A stretch of 64,000 nucleotides of DNA from Armatimonadota bacterium (GTDB lineage Bacteria > Armatimonadota > Zipacnadia > Zipacnadales > JABUFB01): the NCBI GenBank assembly GCA_013314775.1, contig JABUFB010000014.1, forward strand, positions 1-64,000, in the 5' to 3' direction. Numbering within the stretch: the first letter of the stretch is position 1; every line of letters begins with the position of its first letter. Below are positions 7,437 through 16,148 of the stretch, in pieces. The notes under the pieces are model-generated. The model was not told where the DNA came from. It saw nothing but the letters and a program-made list of their open reading frames with translations, and made no database searches. Position numbers and translations under genes: made by a program.

Positions 7437-10190
7437 ATGCGAACCATGGTGCTGGTGGTGGCTGCCGTGACTTGTGCGTCTGGGTTCCCCGCGACCGTAT
7501 TGACTATTGACGATTTCGAATATGCCGACGTTGCTGCGGCAAGGGCAGCGTGGGTACAGGCGGAACGATCAGAGCCTGTTGAGCTGATGGCCCGCGACAC
7601 CGAAGATGGCGGCAGGACGGCGCTGAAGATGCCCTGTAACTTCACCCTGCCGCAGTACGCCGAAAGCAGCAACAACCCGCGGGCGGTGTACGACCGCAAG
7701 GTCAATCTTGACCTCACCAACTACGGCTCTATCGTGTTCGACTTCTACTGCGAAGACCCGGCACCGATCCGCAACTGCACCCTCTACTTCCACTCGGCCG
7801 CAGGCTGGTACGGCCGGGGGTTCACTCCGGCGAAGGGCTGGAGTCGGGTGGTGCTCGGGAAAGCCGAATTCAGCACCGAAGACGAGCCGGGTGGCTGGGC
7901 AAGTGTGGACACCATTCGCATCTGCGCCTGGCAGGGGAAAGCCGCAGATACGTTCTGCGCCATCGACAATCTCCATGCGCGGACCGAAGACATCGCGCTT
8001 GTGGGAGGCGGTGCGCGAGGCCCCGAGGGAGGGACGGCGCAGCAGTGTGTGGAGGACTGGGGTGCCTGGCTGTCGACAATGGGGGTTCCGTACGGGTCAT
8101 ACACGGAGGAGGATGTGGCTGCGGGAGTGCTGAGCACCCAGAAACTGGCGGTGTTCCCATACAACCCGGGGATGAGCGACGAGACAGTCGAAGCGGTCGA
8201 GAAGTACGTGGCGGCGGGTGGGAAAGTGGTCATGGTCTACAGCATCCACCAGCAGTTTGCGGCGCTACTGGGAGTTGGGCCGTTGACCTACATGCGGAGG
8301 GAACGCGAAGGCCAGTTCGCGGACATCGTCTTCGATCAGGAAGCGCTGGAGGGAGTCCCGGCCACCGTCGCACAGGACTCGTGGAACGTGAATGTGCCCA
8401 CGCTCGGACCCGGCGTGAAGACGGTCGGCTGGTGGCAGGACCGGGACGGGGTGAAGGGAGAGCCGGCGGTTGTGGTGGGTGAGAACGGCGCGTACATCGG
8501 CCATATTCTCACCAGCGCGGACAACGAGAACAAGCGTCTGCTGGTGCTGGCGCTCGTGGGGCATTTCGTGCCGGATGCCTGGAAGGAGGCTGCAGCGAAG
8601 GCCCTCACTATCGCAGGCACTATCGGGCCCTTCAGGGACCGCGGGGCCCTCGAAGAGTACCTGCGCACCATGGCCGACAAGGTGAAGGCTACCGCCGAGA
8701 TCCGCCGGTTGCTTGGCGTCGCTGACCAGGAGAAGCAGGCGGCTGCCGAGGCACTCGCGGCAGAAGAGTACCCGGAAGTGCTGCACCGGGCGGCGGCCAT
8801 GAGAACCGCGCTTTCGGCGGCCTATCAGCATGCCCACGTCTCGCGGGATGGTGAGTTCCGGGCGGTGTGGAACCATTCGGGCACCGGCGACTGTGGCAGT
8901 TGGGACGAGGCCATGCGCCTGCTGTCCGAGGCAAACTTCAATGCGGTTGTGCCGAACATGTGGTGGGCCGGTCTTGCACATTACGACAGTGAGTACCTGC
9001 CACATTCGAAGACCTTCGAGGAGAAGGGCGATCAGATCGCCCAGGCCGTGGAAGCCGGAAAGAAGTATGGAATTGAGGTCCACCCTTGGAAAGTAAACTG
9101 GAACCTGTCAAACGCTCCGAAGGAGTTTGTGGACAAGCTGCGGCAGGAAGGGCGCTTGCAGGCTCGTGCCAATGGCGAAGAGCGCGCGTGGCTGTGCCCA
9201 TCGCACCCGGACAACTTCAAGCTCGAACTGGACACCATGCTGGAAGTGGTACGCAAGTATGATGTGGACGGCGTGCATTTCGACTACATCCGATATCCAG
9301 ACGGCGATAGCTGCTACTGTGACGGCTGCCGGGAGCGATTCGAGGCGCAGATCGGCCAGAAGGTCGCAGACTGGCCCGCGGACTGCGTGAGCGGGAAGCT
9401 CCGCGAGGAATGGCGACAATTCCGCCGCGACCAGATCACCCGGTTGGTGCGCGCCACTGCCGAACAGGCACGGCAGATCAAGCCACATATACAGATCTCG
9501 GCTGCGGTCTTCGGCAGCTACCCGGAGATCCGGAACTCCATCGGACAGGACTGGGTGCTGTGGTGCCGCGAGGGCTGGCTCGACTTCGTCTGCCCCATGA
9601 ACTACACCGAGAGCGACACGTACTTCGAGAATATCGTCAAGCGGCAGGTGGGTTATGTGGGCGGCGTGGTGCCCCTGTACACGGGAATCGGGCACTGGCG
9701 CATCCCTGATGACCAGGCCATTGGCCAGATGGCGATGTCGCGTGAACTGGGTGCCGACGGGTTTATCCTCTTCAACATGGGAGAGACCCTGGCGCGAAAA
9801 GGGCTGCCTGCCTTCGGGACTGCCATCACCAGCGAGAAGGCCGTGCGTCCCCACAATGCTCCAATCGTCCGTTTCTCATCGCCCGCGGATGATGAATCCC
9901 AGATCGTAGAGTTCGGCGGCGACTCAGCGCAGATCACCGCGCGGGTGCAATCGATGGGTCCGCACCGGGTAGCGCCCCAGTCGATGAGCGGCAGGTTCGT
10001 GATGGAGACCATGGGCGGCGAAGCGATCAGGGAACTAGGCGACCTGCCGGCAGTGGGCGATCAGGTGACCCTGACCGTGACCCGCATCGATGAGCCGTTC
10101 CGTATTGCGGTCAAAGGCGAGTTCACCCTTGCGGACGGGACGAAGCAACCCTTCATTCGCCGCAGCCGGCCGTACCAGTTCGCGCAGTGA
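7437..10190 (+). CDS. Secreted GHL10-type glycoside hydrolase-like protein
   Basis: The 917-residue product begins with a signal peptide (MRTMVLVVAAVTCASGFPA). Residues about 20-190 form a carbohydrate-binding-like beta domain. About 195-420 resembles a glutamine amidotransferase-like alpha/beta domain (VEKYVAAGGKVVMVYS). From about 475 a TIM barrel of the GHL10/DUF187 type follows: GEFRAVWNHSGTG, NAVVPNMWW, HPWKVNWN, VDGVHFDYIRYPDG with candidate catalytic Asp, and a small Cys cluster CYCDGC. A C-terminal beta domain ends the chain. GAGGAGG just upstream of ATG 7437 decides the start over an ORF extension to 7386. It lies 52 bases after the isomerase gene and may be co-transcribed with it. 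Confidence 0.85.
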   Translation: MRTMVLVVAAVTCASGFPATVLTIDDFEYADVAAARAAWVQAERSEPVELMARDTEDGGRTALKMPCNFTLPQYAESSNNPRAVYDRKVNLDLTNYGSIVFDFYCEDPAPIRNCTLYFHSAAGWYGRGFTPAKGWSRVVLGKAEFSTEDEPGGWASVDTIRICAWQGKAADTFCAIDNLHARTEDIALVGGGARGPEGGTAQQCVEDWGAWLSTMGVPYGSYTEEDVAAGVLSTQKLAVFPYNPGMSDETVEAVEKYVAAGGKVVMVYSIHQQFAALLGVGPLTYMRREREGQFADIVFDQEALEGVPATVAQDSWNVNVPTLGPGVKTVGWWQDRDGVKGEPAVVVGENGAYIGHILTSADNENKRLLVLALVGHFVPDAWKEAAAKALTIAGTIGPFRDRGALEEYLRTMADKVKATAEIRRLLGVADQEKQAAAEALAAEEYPEVLHRAAAMRTALSAAYQHAHVSRDGEFRAVWNHSGTGDCGSWDEAMRLLSEANFNAVVPNMWWAGLAHYDSEYLPHSKTFEEKGDQIAQAVEAGKKYGIEVHPWKVNWNLSNAPKEFVDKLRQEGRLQARANGEERAWLCPSHPDNFKLELDTMLEVVRKYDVDGVHFDYIRYPDGDSCYCDGCRERFEAQIGQKVADWPADCVSGKLREEWRQFRRDQITRLVRATAEQARQIKPHIQISAAVFGSYPEIRNSIGQDWVLWCREGWLDFVCPMNYTESDTYFENIVKRQVGYVGGVVPLYTGIGHWRIPDDQAIGQMAMSRELGADGFILFNMGETLARKGLPAFGTAITSEKAVRPHNAPIVRFSSPADDESQIVEFGGDSAQITARVQSMGPHRVAPQSMSGRFVMETMGGEAIRELGDLPAVGDQVTLTVTRIDEPFRIAVKGEFTLADGTKQPFIRRSRPYQFAQ

Positions 10191-10301
10191 GAGCGGCGGA
10201 GCCGCCGGATGGGACCGTCAGCCATCGATCACGAGTCGGGGCCCGATGACCCCTCCGGGGGACCACCGGGCACCCATGAGACCAGAGGACTGGACGTCGC
10301 C

Positions 10302-12959
10302 ATGACCAAGATGAGCTGGAACGCAATGCTCTCCGTGCTCGGAGTGGTGCTCATGTCCGGGACGATGTCCTTTGGCATGACCGCAGAGGTGAAGGATCAT
10401 GCGGGTTCGCCGATGATCCACATTGACGGGCAGCCCGTCAGCCCGCTGATGTTCTTCGGCTGGGCGGACGGTTCCGGGCCCCACGTGGAGCGCATCGGCA
10501 CCGAATGGCGAGAATACCACTACACCTTCATCGCTCCGGAGACCACGAAAGGGGATTCGGGCATCCATTTCCGCGTGGGCGGCGACGGCCCGGGGACGGT
10601 CTGGGTCGACAACATCAAGCTGTATCCCGGTGAGAAGGTGGACGAGCCGACCGTGAATCTCGTCCGGCAGGGGGACTGGGAGGGCGCCCGCGAGGAGATC
10701 AGCAAAGACTGGACCCTGTTCCAAGCCCAGTATGCCGGTGCAAAGGCCGTGTGGACACTGGACCCGGCCACGAAGGTCAGCGGCGAGCAGAGCCTGCGCA
10801 TCGACATTGAGCATGCCGGCGAAAACACCATGCACCTGCACTTCTACCAGACCCGGCACAGCGTCCAGGAAGGCCAGAAGTACACGTACTCGCTGTGGAT
10901 GAAGGCGGACCGTCCACGCACAGTGGACTTTATGGCTCTGCACATTGGGGAGCCGTGGACAATCTACGGCGGCGTGAGCTCTGTCTACCAGAACCAGGTC
11001 GCGCTTGCGCGGGAAGCCGGAGTGCGCACGTACTCTTTCGGCATTCCCATGCCCTGGCCCAAGCCGGGCGAGGATTACAATTTCGCCGGGGTGGACCGCG
11101 CGATCCAGGCGACCCTCGCGGTTGACCCGGACGGTCTGCTCCTGCCGCGTTTCGGAATGGCGCCTCCGGCCTGGTGGCTGGACGAGCACCCGGACGCGCG
11201 AATGCTCTTTGACGACGGGAGGACCGAGGGTTTCTCGGTGGCCTCCCAGGAATGGCTCGCGGATGCGCTGGTGCACCTGCGGGCGCTGGTGAATCACTGC
11301 GAAGAGAAGTTCGGAAGGAACATGCTGGGTTACCACCCGTGCGGGCAGCACACGGGGGAGTGGTTCTATGAGCGCTCCTGGGAGCCGCGCCTGAGCGACT
11401 TCTCGCCGGCGATGAAGCGGGGGTTCGCTCGGTGGCTGGAGCGCAAGTATGGTGATGTGCAGGCGCTGGCTCAGGCTTGGAACAGGCCTGGCCTCACCTT
11501 CGATCACGTGACCGTCCCCACCCCGGAGGAGCAGCTTTCCACCAGTTACGGCCTGCTGCGCGACCCGGTGAAGGAGCGGGCGGTTGTCGACTGGTTCGAG
11601 TACAAGCAGGTGGCTATGGCGGAACCGCTCACCGAGATGTCCCGGGTCATCAAGGAAGCCACCGGCCGCAGGAAACTGGTCTGCCTCTTCTACGGGTACA
11701 TCTTCGACATGCACGGACTGCCGCTGGGGCCGCAGGGCAGTGGGCATCTGGCCATGCGCCGGCTCATCGACTGTCCGGATGTGGACATCCTGTGCTCGCC
11801 CATCTCGTACCTGGACCGTGAGCAAGGGGGCGCGGGATGCTTCATGTGCGCGGTGGACAGCGTCCGGATCGGCGGCAAGCTCTGGCTCAACGAGGACGAC
11901 ACTCGCACGTACCTGACGCCGCCTGATTCCGGATTCGGGAGAGTGGATAACGCACCGGGCACGTACTGGGTCCTGGAGCGGAACTTTGGGCAACTGTGGC
12001 CGCGCCGGCTGGCTACCTGGTACATGGACCTGGGCAATGCGGGGTGGTTCAATGGTGCGGACATCTGGGATCACATTGCTCCGATGCAGCGCCTGTACCA
12101 GGAGCGCATAGACGAGCCCGCACAGTGGGCGCCGGAGATCGCGCTGATCGTGGACGAGGAAAGCCCATGCTACACGAAGTGTGACCGGGCGCTCCACAGC
12201 CCGCTGGTGTACCAGATGCGCTCCCAGTTCTACCGGATCGGCGCGCCTTTCGGCGTCTACCTGCTCAGCGATCTGGTTTCCGGGCGCGTTCCGCCGGCAA
12301 AGGTTTATTTCTTCGCGAACTGCTTCCAGATGGACGACGCTGAACGGGCCGCAGTGAAGCGCGCGACCACTGGGCGCGGCGCGGTGTACTTCTACGGCGG
12401 CGGAGCGATCAACGAGGACGTGTCCGCGGCGAACATGAGCGATCTGACGGGGCTGGGAATGGCTCAGATCGCTCCCACCTCCGGTCGTGTGAAGCCCGCG
12501 AATACCCAGTGGCTTGGACTGACCCGAGAGCCGGGCGATTTCGGAACGGAGGCGGTGTTGAGTCCCTGCTGGGTGGTGAATCCAGACGGTGCGGTGACTC
12601 TTGGCACCTACGTGAACGGACAAACCGCTGCTGCCGTGAAGGAAGGCCCGGAGGGTCTGCGCGGATACATCGGGGCGGTGCATTGTCCGGCGGCGATTCT
12701 GCGCGGTCTGGCGCGAAGGTGCGGCGTGCACATCTACAGTGACCAGGATGACGTGATTCTGACCGATGGGAAGTTTCTGTCCATCACGGCGAGTTCCCCG
12801 GGCGCGAAAACCGTGCGGCTGCCTGAGCCGAAGCGGGTTATGTCGGCCTTTGACGGCGCGGAACTCTGGCACGCCGCGGAAGCACTGGACCTCGACCTGC
12901 AACTGGGCGAGACCCGCAGTTACATCCTGCTGCCCGTCGGTGAGCAGGGGGCACAATGA
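10302..12959 (+). CDS. Secreted GH42-like beta-galactosidase family protein
   Basis: The 885-residue product carries an N-terminal hydrophobic export signal (residues about 5-26), then a short module and a carbohydrate-binding-like domain (about 60-205). The barrel follows: RFGMAPPAWWLDEHPD, HPCGQHTGEWFYE with candidate acid/base Glu353, and the MKRGFARWLERKYG helix with AQAWN that is typical of GH42 and related GH-A clan enzymes. KLWLNEDDTR supplies candidate nucleophile Glu531. A trimerisation-like domain comes after (AEIALIVDEES-type strand through VYFFANCFQMDD). I preferred ATG 10302 because the signal peptide starts there. The stop overlaps the next gene as ATGA. Confidence 0.8.
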   Translation: MTKMSWNAMLSVLGVVLMSGTMSFGMTAEVKDHAGSPMIHIDGQPVSPLMFFGWADGSGPHVERIGTEWREYHYTFIAPETTKGDSGIHFRVGGDGPGTVWVDNIKLYPGEKVDEPTVNLVRQGDWEGAREEISKDWTLFQAQYAGAKAVWTLDPATKVSGEQSLRIDIEHAGENTMHLHFYQTRHSVQEGQKYTYSLWMKADRPRTVDFMALHIGEPWTIYGGVSSVYQNQVALAREAGVRTYSFGIPMPWPKPGEDYNFAGVDRAIQATLAVDPDGLLLPRFGMAPPAWWLDEHPDARMLFDDGRTEGFSVASQEWLADALVHLRALVNHCEEKFGRNMLGYHPCGQHTGEWFYERSWEPRLSDFSPAMKRGFARWLERKYGDVQALAQAWNRPGLTFDHVTVPTPEEQLSTSYGLLRDPVKERAVVDWFEYKQVAMAEPLTEMSRVIKEATGRRKLVCLFYGYIFDMHGLPLGPQGSGHLAMRRLIDCPDVDILCSPISYLDREQGGAGCFMCAVDSVRIGGKLWLNEDDTRTYLTPPDSGFGRVDNAPGTYWVLERNFGQLWPRRLATWYMDLGNAGWFNGADIWDHIAPMQRLYQERIDEPAQWAPEIALIVDEESPCYTKCDRALHSPLVYQMRSQFYRIGAPFGVYLLSDLVSGRVPPAKVYFFANCFQMDDAERAAVKRATTGRGAVYFYGGGAINEDVSAANMSDLTGLGMAQIAPTSGRVKPANTQWLGLTREPGDFGTEAVLSPCWVVNPDGAVTLGTYVNGQTAAAVKEGPEGLRGYIGAVHCPAAILRGLARRCGVHIYSDQDDVILTDGKFLSITASSPGAKTVRLPEPKRVMSAFDGAELWHAAEALDLDLQLGETRSYILLPVGEQGAQ

Positions 12960-13942
12960 TCCGGGGACGGGGGCGGTCTGCGCTGCCGGGAGTCCTCTCG
13001 TGGGCCTGCGCGGCTGCAATGGCAGCGACCTGGGGGGTGCGCGAGTTTATCGGCGAAAGGCACCCGGCGGGCTGCCTGATTGCGCTTGCGCCCCAGTGGG
13101 TGTGGTGCGTTACGCCGCTGGCCCTGTTGGTCTGGACCGGATTCGCGCGACAGTTCGGTCTCCTGGCGCTGAACGCAGGAGTGCTTGTGTTCGCCGCGGT
13201 TGTCCTGGGCGGGTTCGCGGTGGCCACCGGCAGTCCACATTCCGACGCACAGCGCTCCTTTCCCCTGCGGGTTGTCACCTGGAATGTCCTGGGGCACCGG
13301 ACCCACAAGAACCCCGGCGCTATCATCTCGGAGCTCAATGCAGTCTGCCCGGATGTGATCTGCCTGCAGGAGTCGGGTTTCGGCTCATTTCACCGGTACG
13401 GTGAAGGCTGGCACCGTGCGGGACGGAACGACTTGAGGGTGATGAGCCGCTTCCCGCTGGCTGAAATCCCACTGGATGGCGGGGAGTGCGAGGGCGTGGC
13501 GGCGTACTTGCTTCAGACCCCTGTCGGGCCTTTGGTGCTCATGAACGTGCACTTCCGCGTGACCGCCGCAGGCTCCCAGGAGCTGATCCCGGACGCCGGG
13601 GAATTTTCGCGGTACCTTCTCGATTCCAGCCGTTTGCGCGCGGCTCATGTGCGGCATGTGCTTTCCCACCTTCCTTCCGATCTTCCCGTGGTGGTCTGCG
13701 GCGACATGAATCTTCCGCCCACTTCGGCAACGTACCGCATGCTGAGCCAGCGCCTGACGGACGCCTTCGCGGCCACACGGTTCGGCTTCGGGCTGACGTA
13801 TCTCGCGAAGGGCCGAGTGCCTGCGTGGCGGATCGATTACGTCTGGTGCGGCAATGGCGTGCGCCCGGTGTGGGCGCGCACCAGCAGCTCCGGGCCTTCC
13901 GACCACCGGCCGGTGGTCGCCGACTTGCTGGTGGGGGGCTGA
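12956..13942 (+). CDS. Membrane-anchored endonuclease/exonuclease/phosphatase protein, copy 1
   Basis: The 328-residue protein has three hydrophobic segments within residues 10-92, then an EEP domain. RVVTWNVLGH contains Asn110, ICLQES contains Glu139, and MNVHF, VCGDMNLPPTS, RIDYVWCG and SDHRPV follow in the expected order, so the metal and phosphate-binding residues are all present. Such domains cleave nucleic acids, phospholipid head groups or phosphate esters. The position of the domain after the membrane anchors fits an outward-facing activity, but topology is inferred. Start overlaps the preceding glycosidase by four bases (ATGA), and the paralogue follows after one base. Confidence 0.88.
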   Translation: MIRGRGRSALPGVLSWACAAAMAATWGVREFIGERHPAGCLIALAPQWVWCVTPLALLVWTGFARQFGLLALNAGVLVFAAVVLGGFAVATGSPHSDAQRSFPLRVVTWNVLGHRTHKNPGAIISELNAVCPDVICLQESGFGSFHRYGEGWHRAGRNDLRVMSRFPLAEIPLDGGECEGVAAYLLQTPVGPLVLMNVHFRVTAAGSQELIPDAGEFSRYLLDSSRLRAAHVRHVLSHLPSDLPVVVCGDMNLPPTSATYRMLSQRLTDAFAATRFGFGLTYLAKGRVPAWRIDYVWCGNGVRPVWARTSSSGPSDHRPVVADLLVGG

Positions 13943-13943
13943 T

Positions 13944-14948
13944 ATGGCTGCTGAAGCCGGTGCCCGTGCAAAGAGGCCGCGAAATGCGTGGCGCCTGGTC
14001 TGCGACATTGGATCGGCATTGCCGGGGGCTCTCTGGCTGGTGCATCGGGCATCGCCATCCGGCATAACGGGCACCGCTGTCGCTCTGGCGCCACAATGGC
14101 TCTGGATAGCGCTCTTGCTGCTGTTCCTCGCGCTTGCAGCGCGCTCCCGCGATGTCGTGAGCGTTCTGTTGGCAGTCCTCGTGGCATCCCCTGCATCAAT
14201 GTCCCTCGCTGGGTTCTCATCTGGGGCGGGACGTTTCACCGCCAGCAGGACGGATGATGTGGTGCTCCGGGTGGTTACCTGGAACGTGCACAACCAGTAT
14301 GAGAGGGTCGCGCAGATCGCCAGGCAGCTGGAGACACTCGATGCCGACGTGATCTGCCTGCAGGAGGCGTCAGACAAGGCCTTCGACGGTCTGTTCCCGG
14401 GCATGCGCGAGCTCCACAGCACTTCGCTGAAGCTCTATGTGCGGGGAGTATTGCGGCCGTGGCGGGGGGCCTGCGACGCCGACCCGTTGTTCCAGCGGTG
14501 GCTTCCGGTGGTCGTGCATGTGAAAGGCGTGCGCCTGCGACTGCTCCCCGTCCACTTCCATAGTCGTGTGGGCGGGTACCGGCTGATGATGGACCACTCG
14601 CGCCTGGGCGAGTACCTCGCGGGGATGCGGTGGACGAATTCGCGGCAGATTGAGACGATCGCCCGGGTCTCCCAGGGGCCTGAGCCGGTGTTGGTCTGCG
14701 GCGATCTCAATACGCCGCCTTTGTCGCCCGCGCTGGATGTCCTGAGGGTTGGGCTCACGGATGCCTTCGCACACGCGGGTTTCGGGCTGGGATTGACCTA
14801 CCTGTTGCAGGGGAAGCTCCCGGCGTGGCGGATCGACTACATCTGGTGCGGCGGGGGAGTGAGACCCCTGCGGTGCTTCACGGGCCGTTCGGGGCCTTCG
14901 GATCACCGGCTGGTGATCGCGGACATTGCTGTGACCAGGGCACGTTAG
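13944..14948 (+). CDS. Membrane-anchored endonuclease/exonuclease/phosphatase protein, copy 2
   Basis: The 334-residue paralogue has the same layout as its upstream neighbour: N-terminal hydrophobic segments, then RVVTWNVHNQ, VICLQEAS, LPVHFHS, VCGDLNTPP, RIDYIWCGGG and SDHRLV. All EEP catalytic motifs are retained. I chose ATG 13944, one base after the upstream stop, over an ORF extension to 13854 that would run through the neighbour's C-terminus. The shared ending (FGFGLTYL versus FGLGLTYLLQGK) shows tandem duplication. It ends six bases from the convergent small membrane protein gene, leaving no room for a separate terminator. Confidence 0.87.
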   Translation: MAAEAGARAKRPRNAWRLVCDIGSALPGALWLVHRASPSGITGTAVALAPQWLWIALLLLFLALAARSRDVVSVLLAVLVASPASMSLAGFSSGAGRFTASRTDDVVLRVVTWNVHNQYERVAQIARQLETLDADVICLQEASDKAFDGLFPGMRELHSTSLKLYVRGVLRPWRGACDADPLFQRWLPVVVHVKGVRLRLLPVHFHSRVGGYRLMMDHSRLGEYLAGMRWTNSRQIETIARVSQGPEPVLVCGDLNTPPLSPALDVLRVGLTDAFAHAGFGLGLTYLLQGKLPAWRIDYIWCGGGVRPLRCFTGRSGPSDHRLVIADIAVTRAR

Positions 14949-14954
14949 CCACGG

Positions 14955-15212
14955 TCAGCGCTGCATCCTGCGCAACTGGTCCACGATCCAAAGGAACAGG
15001 AAGGCGCCGCCGACCGCCACGGCGACCTGGACCACCAGGCTGTTGCCCAGAGGGTAGCCGAGAATTTGATAGATCATACCGCCCACCGCGGAACCGGACA
15101 TTCCCAGCAGCAGGTAGTTCACCCATTCCCGCCGGAAATTGCGTTTCTGGATGGCGGCCAGGATATAGCCCGCGATCGCACCTACAACGACCCACATGAG
15201 AATCCCCGACAC
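14955..15212 (-). CDS. GlsB/YeaQ/YmgE-type small membrane protein
   Basis: The product of about 85 residues is almost entirely hydrophobic, with three membrane segments, a central positively charged loop (QKRNFRREW) and glycine-rich packing (GAIAGYI, GMSGSAVGGMI). This matches the transglycosylase-associated / GlsB family of stress-linked inner-membrane proteins, whose exact role is unclear. GTG at 15212 has AAGGGG at a normal distance. GTG at 15221 and ATG at 15197 are alternatives. A similar small protein lies just upstream on the same strand. Confidence 0.75.
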   Translation of the reverse strand: MSGILMWVVVGAIAGYILAAIQKRNFRREWVNYLLLGMSGSAVGGMIYQILGYPLGNSLVVQVAVAVGGAFLFLWIVDQLRRMQR

Positions 15213-15233
15213 TGCGAACACCCCTTGAGGTAC

Positions 15234-15467
15234 CTACCTGGAGCGGAGCATGTCCAGAAGCCAGGCTGCTCCGATGATAGCCACGGAGAGCACCAGCAGA
15301 ATCCAGAAGAGCTTCAAGAGTAACCCCAGGAGCACCATGGTGATGATGCCTATGATGACGTAGGTGAAGAATCCGCCTCTGAAATCACGGCCCAGGAATA
15401 TGCTGACGACCCAACCCACGACAGCCCCGAGAACGATCCAGCCGACGACATTCGCGACGAAATCCAT
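15234..15467 (-). CDS. Small three-helix membrane protein, GlsB-like
   Basis: The 77-residue protein has three hydrophobic helices and the same GAVVGW...LGRDFRGGFFTYVIIG pattern as its neighbour, so it is probably a divergent paralogue in the GlsB/YeaQ group. ATG 15467 is supported by GGAGG at 15476-15480. An ORF start at 15482 would place the ribosome site inside the gene. It lies 21 bases upstream of the 14955-15212 gene and 19 bases downstream of the acetyltransferase, so the three probably form one minus-strand unit. Confidence 0.7.
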   Translation of the reverse strand: MDFVANVVGWIVLGAVVGWVVSIFLGRDFRGGFFTYVIIGIITMVLLGLLLKLFWILLVLSVAIIGAAWLLDMLRSR

Positions 15468-15486
15468 TGTGCTGACCTCCAATGCG

Positions 15487-16020
15487 TCACGCCGGATCGG
15501 CCGGATCCGGGTAACTCTGCACCTGGGCGATCATGACGTACTGACCCACGCCCTGAGACCGGTTGATGACCGTTTCCACGGGTCTGAATCCGTAGCGCCG
15601 ATACAGCTTCTGTCCGCGCGGGTTGTCGAGATGCACATGCAGGCCGATCCGTTCAATGCCGCGCTCGTGGGCGATGGTCATCAGGCGCGCGAGAAGGCGG
15701 CTGCCGATGCGGTGCTCCTGGCGATCAGGCCTGATGCAGATGCCAAACCACCATTCGCCGCCGGGCGGCCTGCGAATATACGCGTATCCATCCATTCGCT
15801 CTCCGTCCGGCGTCTCCTCCACAGCCAGCAGGGCGATGAGGTCCGGGCATTCCGCGTCGGCGGCCAGTCTGCAGGCATGCTCATCATCCAGCGGGTGTGG
15901 GTAGAAGAACCAGGTGTCCCGGGGCGTGAGGCTGGCGTAGAACTCCTTGATGATCGGGGCATCCGTGAGCTTGAGGGGGCGGATGTTGATACTCGGGATG
16001 GGTTCGGGCAAGGTTCTCAC
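15487..16020 (-). CDS. GNAT family N-acetyltransferase
   Basis: The 177-residue protein shows the GNAT fold: INIRPLKLTDAPIIKEFYASL at the start (first strand and helix), WWFGICIRPDRQEHRIGSRL with the acetyl-CoA loop (Q/R-x-x-G-x-G/S variant, here QEHRIGS), a helix LLARLMTIAHERGI, LHVHLDNPRGQKLYRRYGF and a final strand. It would transfer an acyl group from acyl-CoA to an amine, acceptor unknown. A long ORF extension to 16389 is antisense to the membrane-protein gene end and lacks family sequence. GTG at 16020 with GAGAAGGG upstream is the likely start. Confidence 0.8.
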   Translation of the reverse strand: MRTLPEPIPSINIRPLKLTDAPIIKEFYASLTPRDTWFFYPHPLDDEHACRLAADAECPDLIALLAVEETPDGERMDGYAYIRRPPGGEWWFGICIRPDRQEHRIGSRLLARLMTIAHERGIERIGLHVHLDNPRGQKLYRRYGFRPVETVINRSQGVGQYVMIAQVQSYPDPADPA

Positions 16021-16148
16021 ACCCTTCTCATGTTTTTGGCGGACGGCGGCGGCAAACGATCGGCGGCCGGCACCACACCACGCCCAGCCTGGTGGGTGGA
16101 GGACTGGGCTAGCCTCGCAGGAAACAGCGGCACCCCTGCAGACGCCGC

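Noticed and set aside
10218-13019. 933-residue open frame on the minus strand
   Set aside because: It is antisense to the GH42-like gene, which has real motifs and a signal peptide. The minus frame is Arg- and Pro-rich with no recognisable domain.
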